64,000 nt of DNA, from contig VTFK01000046.1 in NCBI GenBank assembly GCA_009617715.1, forward strand, positions 1,662,841-1,726,840, in the 5' to 3' direction. Positions 1 to 12,198 of this stretch are shown here, piece after piece; within the stretch, counting starts at the first letter, position 1; the number at the start of each line of letters is the position of its first letter. The notes beneath the pieces are model-generated. The model saw only the letters and a list, made by a program, of their open reading frames with translations. It was not told the origin of the DNA and made no database searches. This DNA comes from Plectrocnemia conspersa. Lineage: Eukaryota; Arthropoda; Insecta; Trichoptera; Polycentropodidae. A program made the translations under genes and the position numbers.

Positions 1-3000
1 TTTACATACGTTAATTTTTAGATTTTTATAATAATATATTTCACAATTTATTTATCAGAAAGTTTTTTCGTACTTTACTAGTATCTATATAACACAAAAT
101 TGGATTTTGTCAAGAATGAACATTTCCAATTGTGGAATAACGTAAGTTATGATGTTGTAACATTGTTACACTGTATGACAGTAAGTACCTAACGTTTGTC
201 GAAAACTTATCTACAAATGCATAATTTTAAAGTTAAATAAAATAGTAGTCTTTTAAAAAAGGTTTAATAAAAAAATTTACAATTTGACAAAAATTTTTTT
301 GAAAAAAACAAACTAAAAATTAAAAACGTTACATATTTTTTATAATAAAGAATTTTTCATTTTCCAGCAGATATTTTGTCAAGTCTATTTTATTTTATAT
401 TTTGAAAAAGTTGGTTCATATAACGTTATTCAATCAAAATCTCAATTCAGACTAACTACGTTATTCGCGTCGCATATTCATATCGCAAATATTCTTCATA
501 TCATATAATTATTTTAAACAACGATATTAAATAAAGCATAATTAGTTGTTAAATATAATAAAATATACGTTTTATATATAACAACACCATATATTTAATG
601 TGTGCATTATAGTTAGGCGGATGCATCGTGGCAAACTTTTAAGCTAATGAAAATTCTCACAAAGACCATAAACAGCAATTTTATAGCGAGTTTCTTTATC
701 TGTAATTTGCTAATAGGGTTAAACATTTGTGAATAATATTCATAAAAATTTATAGCTGTAGTATTTTACATCACATATTAAAAAAAATATATTTTGTAAA
801 TAATAATAAAAAGTGGATAGAATCAAGTAACGTTGATAACTTGTAAATGTGAAAATATTACATTATTAGAAATGACATAGATGAACTGTTTTTTTATTAT
901 TTTTTTTAGATAAAAATTCATTAGACTTGATTAAAAAAAATAGTTAACTTGACTAATAAACAAACATTATCTGCGATTATAAAAATAAGCAATTTGTAAT
1001 ACTGATATATTAGGGTTATTTTTTTTTAATATTACTCGTTTTTTAAATTAAAAACAATGCAATTATGATACTTAGTTGGAACAGATAATACCGACAGTAT
1101 GTCATAACATCGGAGGTCGGCAAGAGATATTGAAAATATACGATATACAAGTTCCCCTATCTACAGTGTAGATTGTTAGATTAAAATATGTATTGCTCCA
1201 GATAATGGCCAGATTGCCCAAACTTAGGTACAGGGGCTTAGCTTAGATTTTTAAAAATAAAGTTTTTATTAAAAGTAATTTTTAATTTACAACAGTTTGT
1301 CTTCACCGTTATCGCAAATCGTCTTAAAATACCTAGTTGAACTCTTAATATTTCAGTGACAACTTAACTAGGCCTGATTCAACAATCGATACTTTACGTA
1401 CCTCTACTTGGCGAGAGTTTGGATGAACTTTCGTTTATTTAGTGTATTCACTGTGTTTAACCGTGTTTATAGAATTAGGTGAAAAACAACGCGATTTCAG
1501 TTATTTACTGTTTAGCCGTTGCGATAATTTAGGACGAAAACACTCTTTTTTATTATCTAACTAATATATAGTTTCACTATCTGCGAACGAGCATTTAAAT
1601 AAAAACAATTATTTGACGACTAGCCTTCTAATTGCCTCTCTAAAGAGGGCCTTTCCGTGGATGCAGCTCTAAAAGCTGCAGTCTCTGTAGGTGCTGATAA
1701 ATGCCTTAGCAACGGGCCATCCACGAATAAAATCTCTTTTGGCAAAGGCAGGACTTAAACTTTGTGGCAACAGCCAAATGTTGTGCTGGCTTGAAAAAAT
1801 GGTTTTAATAAAAGCCCGACAAGTCAAAGGCAAACAAGAAACAAAATATGATTCTCTTCGAAACGTCAGACGCTCACATACAAGTAAGATCACGATGGCA
1901 TCCGTAGCCAATATTAAGCAAATGTATATTTTACATGCGATTCACGGGAGATCATTACATGCACAAAAAGTGACATTATAGTCAGTTGGCGTCATTGGGT
2001 CTACTTTTTAAATCCTTAAATTTGTATGTTTATTTCTTAAAAGTTCGGTAACCTTAAATGGGTCACATTTTACATATAGTATGTTTTACATTATTCTTTA
2101 AAGTTTAATGTAAAATACCTTATTTTGTTACTTAAAAAAACATTAAGGACGCAGAGTGACGGAACTTTTGTTACTAGCTGCTATTAAAGCAACATTGCAT
2201 TTCATTATGCCAAACAAATAGCATTAAGACGTACCACTGAGACAGAATTTATATTTATGCACAACTCAAGGATCTTTACCACAAAAACAAGCACAAGCTT
2301 TTGTCATAAGGTGTCAAACGTACCCTTGCATTAAAAAATATTTATAACAGGAGCTTGCAACTAATGTAACATAAACAAATATAACATAACAGTGACTGTT
2401 TAAAACTGCCGAGGAACATTAATATATGTATAGAGACAAACTATAGTTTAATCCAGCACGCTCTCTTTGGAGCATCAAGAATTTGCTATGTCACTCTTAA
2501 GATGCTTTTAAATGCATTTTGAAAGTTTACTATTTTTGATAAACAAATCCACTACAGATTCACAAAACGTTTTATTATATTATATTCTTTATTCGGTACT
2601 TTTAATAATATGATTTATATGGGTTTTAAAAACATTAGAAAGCACGGAAACGATAATGGTTTGACTTTGAACAATTAACATTATAAATCGTGCAGAACAC
2701 CCAGTTTTGCACAATAGCCACTTGAACTTTAAAAACCATCTAAAATTATAAATCATTAAAACGTTGCAATATATGTCAAGAAAAAATGCTTTGCATCTAA
2801 TAGTATTTGTTATAATTAAATACTAGGGGTTGATTTTTAGGGGTATAATTAGAATTCTTAATAAAACTCGTTCGCTATTTGTCCAAGCTTCCTAGAATAA
2901 CCTATATACAAATGTGTCATTTAGTCACATCACCAATCACCGAGAATCACTACTATTGACTGGAAATGTAAATCACTCGATTTACAGAAATCACTGGAAG

Positions 3001-3730
3001 TAATCATTTGCCAAGCACACGACAAATGGCAAATACTCCAACTACCACTTGACAAACGGCCACTACTACACATCAGCGAAAACTCCATCGCCTGCTGATT
3101 ATATAAATTCACTGTATATATTCGATAATTTTTTTGGAAAAAATATATAAAAACAATACTCGGTACCAATTCAGAAAGCAAAGTTACTTTTTCAGATATT
3201 GCTATTTAATATATAAATTAATCTTTTCATAATATTTTTATAACCTCAATTGTTGTTATAAATGCTTTTTTTAGATACATATGTTAGGAACGATTTTATT
3301 TATATTTTTTACCAAAATATATGTTAATAATCGAATGAATAGAAAATCACGTGTCAAAGCAACCGAAACCAACTAACCAGAATATATTCACACTTATTTT
3401 TATAGAAAGTTTTTCATCGCGTAAATTTCAAAAATATGTTGCGTTTTAATTCAATATTATGTCAATACAAATTTTATAATATTATTTACAGTTAAATTAC
3501 AAATTAAATAAATAATTTTACGTAATATTTTTATTTAATATATATTTTAAAATATTTTGTAATCATACTGCTGTGTTGTATTATAATTCGTTCATTTGTT
3601 TGCTTTACAAAACATGCCTTTTACTATTTTATTTGACATATTGATTCGATTATTATCGATCACCCTGTATTGTTTGAAGTGCAAGCGTCATTTCACAACA
3701 TATCCAAACAGTTCACGCCTTTCGCTCGTT
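1..3730. other. AT-rich flank upstream of the fucosyltransferase coding start
   Basis: No recognisable gene is seen here. The stretch is mostly A/T-rich with frequent homopolymers. A somewhat more balanced patch at about 1620-1980 has an open frame of 96 codons on +, but no family resemblance was recognised. A 5' untranslated exon and promoter of the fucosyltransferase gene could lie here, but no TATA/initiator combination could be singled out. If the NMDAR2 gene continues leftward, this stretch is also part of its intron. Confidence 0.5.
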
Positions 3731-4221
3731 ATGGATAGTCGCGCAAGTCAAAGTTATTGGAAAACACCGAGATATATTAAACGAGTTAAAGTTAAAAAGT
3801 GTTTTATAATGTTTATGCGTTTAACGACAGTACTTATAATGACTAGTTTCATTGGTAAAATAAACAAAATAAAGGATAATGATATGTATAAAGTAGAGCT
3901 GAATAGAACAGACAGGACTAGAAAGATTTTGTACTGGAACGGCTTCTTCGGTAGCAAGGACTTCGGCTTTCCCGAAGGAATGGAGCCTTTCTTTTCGAAG
4001 TGTAATCAGGTCGACTGCTATGTAACGCACGATAAATACTGGATTCCTGTACAATACTTCGATGCTGTCATATTTCACGGACCTGAATTTGAACTCAATC
4101 AAGGCTTTCCAGAAACGCGTTACGAACATCAGCGTTATATTTACTTTTCAATGGAGTCACCTATGAACAGACCTGTGTCGTCAGATTTGGATAAATTCTT
4201 TAATTGGACTATGACTTACAG
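3731..4221 (+). CDS. alpha-1,3-fucosyltransferase (GT10), exon 1: signal anchor, stem and N-terminal catalytic lobe
   Basis: This is the first coding exon of a Golgi type II glycosyltransferase that transfers fucose from GDP-fucose to acceptor glycans. From ATG 3731, residues 1-23 form a short basic cytoplasmic tail and residues 24-42 a hydrophobic signal anchor. The catalytic region then begins with ILYWNGFFGS (66-75). Further landmarks are FHGPEF (115-120), the YIYFSMESP segment (136-144) and the FNWTMTYR ending (157-164) typical of GT10 enzymes before the next exon. Possible N-glycosylation sites are N58 (NRT) and N158 (NWT). The exon ends ACAG|GTGAGA, splitting the Arg-164 codon after two bases. 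An in-frame ATG at 3614 would add a second hydrophobic stretch, and ATGs at 3809 and 3815 would shorten the tail. I prefer 3731 because it gives a standard tail-anchor layout. Family call is firm; the exact start is less so. Confidence 0.87.
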
Positions 4222-4428
4222 GTGAGACTGTCTACAATTTTACATCTTATATATAATTGTTCTAAGCCGCTTCCGGACGCGCACAACTTTAAATGAAACA
4301 TTCTCCGTTCAATCATCTACTCTGTAAATCGTATCGCTTTGTATGAACGGTGTGTAACAATACACGTAAACAAAGGAATTATAATAATAAATCATAATAA
4401 AAATAAAAATTGAATTTGCTCCTCTGTT

Positions 4429-4506
4429 GTTTCGACCAATCAAAAATAAGCATTCAAATATTCAAATAGTTTCGACCAATGAAAAATAAGCATTCGAATT
4501 CAAATA
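4429..4506 (+). repeat. two-copy tandem repeat, about 40-bp period
   Basis: Two adjacent copies start with GTTTCGACCAAT and contain AAAAATAAGCATTC. They run 4429-4468 and 4469-4506. The second is slightly shortened and has a few substitutions. It looks like a local slippage duplication. Confidence 0.8.
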
Positions 4507-4593
4507 GACAGTACCGTGACAACACTTTTATTTAATAATAAAATTTTGCTACGCGACAATAATTTTCATTAATTCGTCATTTGACTGAATATA

Positions 4594-4966
4594 AATAATC
4601 GGATTGCAAATTAACTAGGTGTGTTATAACTATGTTAACTTAAATATAAACATAATGTGTTGAGGATTAGAAGAATACATTGATTAAACTAGATAAACAA
4701 TCTTCGTAATGAAATTTTCAAATTTTGAATTCCCGGCGACGGGCTCCGAGGCCGAAAAGTGAGTTTTTTTTTTTTTTTTAATAATCGGATTGCAACTTAA
4801 CTAGGTGTGTTATGACTATGAAAATTAAATATATACATAATGTGTATAGGATAAAAAGAATACATTGATTAAATTAGATAAAGAATGATAAAACTATCTT
4901 CGTAACGAAATCTTCAATTTTGAATTCCCGTCACCGGGCTCCGAGGCCGAAAAATGAGTTTTTCCT
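4594..4966 (+). repeat. tandem duplication of a 186-bp unit with a GC-rich core
   Basis: Unit 1 (4594-4779) and unit 2 (4780-4966) share AATAATCGGATTGCAA at the start and CGGGCTCCGAGGCCGAAAA near the end. Each ends in a T-rich tract after GAGTTTTT. The GC-rich block of about 35 bases stands out from the AT-rich surroundings and is better conserved than the middle. The T-tract ends would suit a small retroposed element read from the other strand, but no tRNA-like promoter boxes were found. Confidence 0.8.
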
Positions 4967-6124
4967 TTTACAATACATAAAAATTATCGTTGTTTCTGAT
5001 TTAATGCACATATTCGTTAGATTTTACGAATTGCAAATAAATCCTTAGTATGTATGAGGATTGAAAGTTAATGTCGATCAAATCGGCGCTGTCGGAACGC
5101 TATATCAGCCAACGGACAGCTTATAAATGTGTAGTTTCTTAGATGTTATCTAATAAACAACATTTTACAATGATTATAAATATGTGATTGCATACCTGGA
5201 ATAATCGATAGCCAAAATATCTAAGAGTGGGTTATTTTTAATTCCGATGTGGCAAAATACAATATGTTCAATTTTTGTTCTGTGCCTTTATTCCTCTTTC
5301 GGAATAGCCAAATTCAAGATATTCAGTTACATCAAACTTATGTAGTATGTTCTTTATAAAAAGATAATACTTGCTGACAGTGACTTCAACATGAGAAGAT
5401 TCACTCTTTGTTTATATATACCAATTCTACGTTATAGGCATATAGGTCATCAAATTGCTCCATCATTGCTTCTGAAAAGTAATTAAAAAACAATAAGAGT
5501 AAACATTAAACACATTATTACTACTAATATAATCCATAAATTAAATTTGAACGACAACCGAAGAACAAAATTAACGGAAATTACTGTAGAGGATTAAACA
5601 CGTAGATTGACATATCTTCATCTTCTTCAAAATAGTCGCAATATGTCATACATTAATTGTTTGCCATACGTAAATGTTATTAGATCTCTCATTGATTCTG
5701 GAAATTGACTGTAAACGATACTATATATGGGTAAAAGTAACTTTTTTGTTTACACTAATATGAGATTTTTTCATTATTACTACCATTGTAATATGTTTAA
5801 TTAACTTTGGCATGTATATCTTAAATTGCCAAATCACTGCTGTTTGTCGTTTAATATTAGATCCTAGAAAGTCAATAGTAATTTTGTTAGAATAACCGTG
5901 ATAATAGTATTCATATAACCAAACACTTACTGGCACTCATAATTTATATTTCGATATAGTCTATAATTCCAATGGTAAATCACTTTGAATCATCTTCAAT
6001 TGTAACTTAGTAAGAAAAATGCTTTGTTTAATTAACATATTTTACTGTTTATTGAATCGCACTAAGCTGTATCCCGTCGCGCGCTTGACTGATGACAGAA
6101 CTGTCAAATGTAAGCAACTGAGGG

Positions 6125-6151
6125 GATATCCCGATACATGATCGGGATATC
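6125..6151. repeat. perfect 11-bp stem-loop
   Basis: GATATCCCGAT (6125-6135) and ATCGGGATATC (6141-6151) pair perfectly around a 5-base loop. GC-rich CGCGCGCTT motifs flank it on both sides (about 6078-6086 and 6154-6162). It lies inside the fucosyltransferase intron, and its role is unknown. Confidence 0.7.
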
Positions 6152-7430
6152 ACCGCGCGCTTAAGAACGAACTACGAAATTGATTTTAACGATTTAAATT
6201 GTAAAACACTTATCAATATATGTTTAAAAAATCATCAAATTCTAAAAAAAAAATTTTTTTAAAAAATATTTTTTAGTTTATACGGTATTTAAAATATAAT
6301 ATAAATAATGTGGATTTTTTATTAGCTTCTCTTAACAAAAAAAAATATGTACTTGAATTTTGGCGAACGTTGGCAATTTAAATTAATAGTTTTTGGAGAA
6401 TTTTTAAAATTTCGCTTGAAAAAACATTTTAAAAAAAAAATGGGGAAAATTTCAAAATAAGTACTATTCATTACCAACCAACTACTAAACACATAGTGTT
6501 GCAAAATTCTCTCTTACTGACCCCTTTGAAAGGAAACTACACAAAATTGTAAAATATTTTATAACTAATTTAATTTTTTTAACTTATTTAAATATTTTTT
6601 AAATTATTAAGTTTTAAAATAAATTTTCAAAGATTTTTCAAAATATTTTTTTTAACCTTAAAAATATTTTTTATTTTATTATGGATTTTAAATATTCTTA
6701 ATTTATTATAGATTTTAAATATGTTTAGTTTATTATTAATTTTAAATAATGTGAAAATTTTTTGCACTTATTAATTATTAAAATTAATAATGCTGCGCAG
6801 ATAAATCATTTACTTTAAAAAATATATAAATATAAATATTTTTTAATAAAAATTGACAAAGGTCTCAAAATTATTATTATTTTTTAAAGCGCACTTTTGG
6901 TCTAAAAGTAACAGATTAAGTGCTTGATATTTTCAGTTTATTATTTCTTTCTAATTGGCTTTTATATTTACACATAAAACATATAAACAACTTTTTTTAA
7001 ATTATAAATCAACTTATGGTGTAACTAAAAAAAGTTCTTATTACTAAGATTTAAATTTATGATAAAATTGTGTTATATGCAATTTATTCATTGGTTCCAT
7101 AAGCTTCGCTGTATTGAGATTTCACTGTACAATTTTTAATTTATTATTATCTAGCTAAGTTCTAAATCTATTTATAAATGATATGCAATATTTAGATTTA
7201 TCATTAAATATCTAAGTTTCAAATATAACGATAAAATTTAACGTTTCAAATCTAATAAATAATATAAAATGTTTTCTTCTGGAAATATTCAGTCAAGTTG
7301 TAAACCTATTTTCAAATAAATTGAAAATGTTAGTAGTTTTTTATAGATTAAACCATTTTGTCTATTATTGAAAATCCTAAATAATAATGTCCAATTTGAA
7401 CCATTAATTTTTTTTTAAATATTTAAAAAA

Positions 7431-7540
7431 ATCAGAACGAAGCAAAAATTATATTTAAAACCCAAAAAGTTGAGGGTCCGGTAAACGCACACTCGCTAGC
7501 TTTCGGTACCTCACGATAGTGAGGTACCGACAGCTAGTTG
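7431..7540 (+). mobile_element. hairpin-ended repeat, copy A (Helitron-like 3' end candidate)
   Basis: A relative of this stretch is found inverted at 37411-37520. Shared blocks include AAAAAGTT(G/A)AGGGTCCGGTAA and ACACTCGC. The right end is a long stem-loop: arms 7496-7514 and 7519-7537 (19 nt, one mismatch) around the loop GATA, with GGTACCTCAC/GTGAGGTACC as the perfect inner stem. The sequence closes with GACAGCTAG followed by T. Helitrons carry a 3' hairpin just before a CTRR end that abuts T, and this fits loosely. In this copy the CTAG is part of the stem, and the 5' end of the element was not located. Confidence 0.55.
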
Positions 7541-9989
7541 TCATATATTGTATCTAATTTGTTACATACCAAAGTTCAGTGCTAAAACGCTCTTACTAAA
7601 AATATAAGTAACGATTTAATGTTGTTAGTAATTAAATCCCCTCCTTACCTTTATATATATACAATTAAAAAAGCCGCTGCCATATTCCCTATAAATATAT
7701 TAATTATAACCTCAAAAGTCACCTTTGGCCAAAGTATAAACCAATGTATTTCAGTGGTTTATGATTCGATTTTTATGTTATTTTTTTTTGTAATTTTGAC
7801 AGTGTAAAAAAACATTCTGTGGGTTACTATAATTTATTAGTATAGTATTTATAGTATTCACTAGTATATTTCGAAATGCATGCAAGACCAGGAGTAAGGG
7901 TGCTCCAATTTTTTACATCCGCTCCTAATGGTCGAGAAAATGCTAAGCTTTTGCTAAATTATGTATTGAAAATTATTAGCCTTATTGTTTTATTATTTCC
8001 TTTTGTAAACTAAAAATAGTTATAAACCAGAAACTTGTACTTCTATATATTAAAGTCATTATTATTTAAATATAATTCATATTGCTCATTTATAAAAATA
8101 TATTTCTAATGATTTCAATGTTATTTTGATTCATATTTTTTATAAGATTTTCCAAAATCAGCCATGCATGTTTGTCGAATATAGTTTTTGTTTAATTAAA
8201 CTATAAATAAAGATAATTATAATAAAAAATATAAGTTTGAAGCTTAATGAAAAACATTAAAACTTACTGATGCCAATTATTACAACCTTAGAAGTTCATA
8301 TTACACTTAGTGTTTATACATAACTCAAGTTAACACATGATGAAATGTGAGAAATGAAATGAGTTTATGATACATAATTGACATTTAATATAATTAGCAA
8401 AATGCTGCAAAACGATATATAAAAGTAGCACGCTTATTTTAGCTGCATCATTAGTTATTTGTAAATACGTTTTCTAAAAAATAATGATAAAAACATATAG
8501 TATATATATATGGATTTAATATTTGAGACGAGTAATATGTTGTGTGAATAAGATAATAACTTATCGAGCAACAATATTATATAAACCTAATAAATAAGAT
8601 AAGACGATGATGCAAATAATTGATTTATCAGTTGTGGTTAAAGTATGATTAAAAGACAAGATTGCTTGTATGTTCGAGAATTATTTTGGAATAGTGTTTG
8701 GGTTCGATATAATATATTAATTTAAAATATTATATAACAAGAGTATTTCAATAAGTATTAATAATAAATAAACAGGAACATTGATTTGGTACTAGAAAAA
8801 GAAGATAATTTATGGGTAAATAACCATAGTAAAACTAGTATAGATATATAATAATATTCATAAAACAATTCACAGTAATAAAAAAATATCAGGTTTTATT
8901 ACTTGAACAAAGTAACACCTTTATATATTTAGACGTAAATTTTGCTATCAAATAGTTTTCTCATTATATATATTGATGACTCAAAATGTAAGTTTGCTCC
9001 ATTTTTAAGTGAAAATGACTAAACAGTGTCATATTGTACTTTTAATCGAGCAATGAATCAATCGAGCTACACATGCTCAAAAAATTGCTATCTCCTAAAT
9101 CTCCAATTAAAAACTACAATCATTAAACAACAAACTTGAGATTACTATATTAAAGTTATCTATATAGGTAGTTGTCAAATATGAAGTACATTTTTTACAC
9201 TTAAGGCCATCGATATGGTATATTTTATGTGTTTTCTGTTAATATTTTGTTGGTTGTATTATATATATAATTAGATATTAGCGGAATAAATCATTAAATA
9301 ATTAATAGTCCATTTCGTTAAATAAAAAAATGTTAGAGATAATTTTTATTAAAAATTATCTTAGATGTTATGTTTTTAATCAATTCACAATCAATTACTA
9401 GTAAATTATTTTGGTCAATGATATTATTTGTTTGTTAATTTTGAAAGTGAGGCAAGTCCACGCAAATTAAAATAATTTTAATAAAAATTGAAAGAGTTGA
9501 AGTTAGTTTCCATAGTTACGGGAAATAAAAATTTTTGGAGTCTTAAAGACTAATGGATTTATATAGAAGTGTGCTAAGAGAAGAATGCGACCGAAAATTT
9601 TCAGGAAAACGCAAATGACTTGCAGTTTTAAATATTATTTAGATAGCAAAGAAGTAACAGATTTTTTTTAGACACAATTAATAAATTTAAAGAAAAAGTG
9701 GATCGTGCTCGCAATGCGAAAAAAATTTGGAGAAGATTTTCGTGGTAGAATGGAAGGTTCCTCCAGAAAAACCAACGAGGAAGAAGTAAAACGCAGAAAG
9801 AAATAAATTGAGAGTTTTCCTTAATCAGAAAGCAATTTTACAAGGTCTTACATTTCAAATGGAAAGTATGTAAACTTTGAATTGTAAATAATAAAAATGT
9901 ACAATTTATACGTTGATAAATGTAAGGAAAATAACACAAGTTATGTCAAGAAGAAAATTCATGGGAATATTTCAAACAAATAAATTAAT

Positions 9990-10330
9990 TTACACTTTCA
10001 TCATCCACATAAGGACACGTGCCAAAGTGCGATTAGCAAATTATAACGTCACGCAATATTAAAGAAAAAACAAGTCTGATGAAACAACATAAAGTTCATT
10101 TAAAAGATGCTGAACTAGCTAGAAAAGCATTAAAAGAAGATAAAGCGCTAGCCTTAAAAAACCCGGGAAACCATTTTTCTTTTACCTTTGATTTGCAAAA
10201 AGCACTACCATACCCTAAAGCTTAAGGTATAGTAATGCTTTTTTGGTTTGCATGGTTCGGCAAACTTTTTTTAGAAAGGGTCAGATTGTAAACAATTTAG
10301 GCTCGACAGGCCAGGTGTCAAACTGGAAAA
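9990..10330 (+). pseudogene. decayed fragment of a transposon-like coding sequence
   Basis: Conceptual translation shows FHHPHKDTC (about 9997-10023) and then a 48-codon open piece (ATG 10079, stop 10223-10225). That piece contains HLKDAELARKALKED and FTFDLQKALPYPK. The spacing of a PxKDTC motif, an AE.AR helix and a FDLQKALP.P strand is what I know from a repetitive insect protein family with an RNase H-like, transposase-like domain (DUF7869-type). Stops and frameshifts interrupt it on both sides. Right after the motif, 10199-10247 forms an imperfect hairpin. The family assignment is from memory of the motif pattern. Confidence 0.5.
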
Positions 10331-10503
10331 TACTTATGTAATACATAAGTAATTCTATTAAAAAACTAGGTTCAACATACATATGTACTTTTATTAGGGA
10401 GTAAAATTTTTTACATAATAATTATACAATTCTTAAACAATAAAAAAATAAAAAATTATCAATACAAAAAATATCAGAAATATATATAAATACATAAAAA
10501 TAA

Positions 10504-10606
10504 AAAAAATAAGAAATATATATACATAAAAAATCAAATAAGATATTTTAAAAAAAATAAGAAATATATATACATATATACATAAAAAATCAAATAAGAT
10601 ATTTTA
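10504..10606 (+). repeat. two-copy AT-rich tandem repeat
   Basis: Two copies (about 10504-10550 and 10552-10606) contain AATAAGAAATATATATACAT and ATAAAAAATCAAATAAGATA. The second copy has an extra ATATACAT insertion. Confidence 0.75.
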
Positions 10607-11375
10607 AATTGTTAATAAATGTATCAAAAAATAAAGTTTAATTTTATATTATTGCGATGAATGTAACTGTTTTTACTGAGATAATATTTTATCATACTGT
10701 ACTTTAAAATTAGTACTTCCTATCATTAAAATTGTTTGTAAATGGGCATATGTTAATAATGGGCTGTATTGAGATTTTACATATTTAATTTTCGAAAATG
10801 TACTTTCACATTGATAAGTACTCCCAAATACAGATAAGTCCCCGTGAAAATGATTTTAATTGGCCGGATTTATCTTACGAAAGATATTTATGGAATTGAA
10901 TTAGATTTTTTCAAACATAATTTTTAACCTAACGTCATTTTGCAGATCAATCACTTCTAATGAAAGGTCTGACGGAAGTTCTTCAATTGTACATTTAAAT
11001 GGATTTTGAAATAGGCAAATGTTTTTTGCACTTGCATCGAGATTTGACAAACGTTGTTGTAACTAAATTTTAAGTTCATAAACAATTTTGAAAAGTACCA
11101 AAAATATTGATAAAAGAAGTTAAATCAGTTCAAACGCAAATCAATAATTATCCAACAACAACCTAATATGGACTTGTCCCACTTTCAAAATCAACGGCTT
11201 ATATATAATATTAGTATCGAGTTTATACTCATATTATATGTATAATGTACAATGTATTATCTGTGATAACGTATGCGATAACATTAAAATCTATACTTTA
11301 ATGTTTATTTTGTACATACTTATTTTTTTAAATTCATATTGTTTATATTTAGTAATATGAAATCTTTCATTACAG

Positions 11376-12057
11376 GACAAACTCTGATGTGAAAGTCTAC
11401 TATTTCAATTTTCTCACACACGACGGAAATATTGTATCTCCAGCGGATCATCCCAAATGGATAGAGCCGCTCAAACACGTCCGAAACAAATATATGAATA
11501 TAGCCAAGAGGAAAAGTAAAGCAATCGCATGGTTTGTATCTAATTGCTATAGCAAAAATAATAGGGAACAGTTTGTCATGGAGCTGCAAAAGTATATTCA
11601 AGTGGATATATACGGGGATTGCGGCCCGTTAAAGTGTCCTAGAGACTCGGACTACTGCGGGGAGTTGCTAAAGGGCGATTATTACTTTTATCTGTCTTTC
11701 GAGAATTCAAATTGTAAAGATTACGTGACGGAAAAAGTGCTCAACGCCTTGGAGAACGAAGTAGTGCCGGTTGTGTACAACGGAGCGGATTTAAATAAGT
11801 ATTTGCCGCCGAATTCTTACGTAGACGCAAGCGGGATGTCGGCGAAGACTTTGGCAATGAAGATAAAGGACATAATAGACGACGAGGAAACTTATGCTAG
11901 TTTTTTCTGGTGGAAAGACTTTTATCGGGTTCAAAAATCAACGTTTCCCTTTTGCGAACTGTGCGAGATGCTGCACGAGAATTCAGAACGGAAAGTTTAC
12001 GATATAATGGAATGGTGGCATGGAACGGACAATAACCAAACATGCATGGTTATGTAA
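11376..12057 (+). CDS. alpha-1,3-fucosyltransferase (GT10), exon 2: donor-binding catalytic lobe and C terminus
   Basis: The exon follows the acceptor TTTCATTACAG and completes Arg-164. The frame stays open to TAA at 12055-12057, giving 390 residues in all, close to the usual insect size. The GT10 signature is clear: AWFVSNCYSKNNREQFV (215-231), the YGDCG segment (243-247), YYFYLSFENS (266-275) and DYVTEKV (279-285), which form the GDP-fucose site. FFWWKDFY (340-347) is typical of the C-terminal part, and the tail is Cys-rich (CELC, 357-360). NQT (384-386) is a possible N-glycosylation site. All core motifs are intact, with no frameshift or stop, so the gene looks functional. Overall layout resembles insect alpha-1,3-fucosyltransferase C-like genes, though FucTA/B-type assignment cannot be excluded without an alignment, so no symbol is given. 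Confidence 0.92.
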
Positions 12058-12192
12058 TATATAAAAAAGATAAAATATATAACAATGCGCCGTAGGTATG
12101 TGTACTTATCAAAAGAAAATATATTTTTCTGTAAATTATTTTTAATGTTTAATTAAACTGTACAATGTACATTGAGATTTTTAATATGTTTC

Positions 12193-12198
12193 AATAAA
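12193..12198 (+). promoter_or_regulatory. polyadenylation signal of the fucosyltransferase mRNA
   Basis: A canonical AATAAA lies 136 bases after the stop codon, in the expected place for a short 3' UTR. Confidence 0.6.

Larger units (their letters stand above)
4222..11375 (+). other. intron of the fucosyltransferase gene (7154 bp, GT-AG)
   Basis: The donor GTGAGA at 4222 and the acceptor TTACAG ending at 11375 join exon phases exactly (2 bases + 1 base of an Arg codon). The intron is A/T-rich. Apart from the repeats listed separately, I see no exon-like sequence in it. Confidence 0.85.

Noticed and set aside
1691..1981. 96-codon open frame on + with an overlapping 80-codon frame on -
   Set aside because: No ATG at the start of the + frame, no motif or family resemblance, and no splice sites or polyadenylation context. 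It was not called as a gene.
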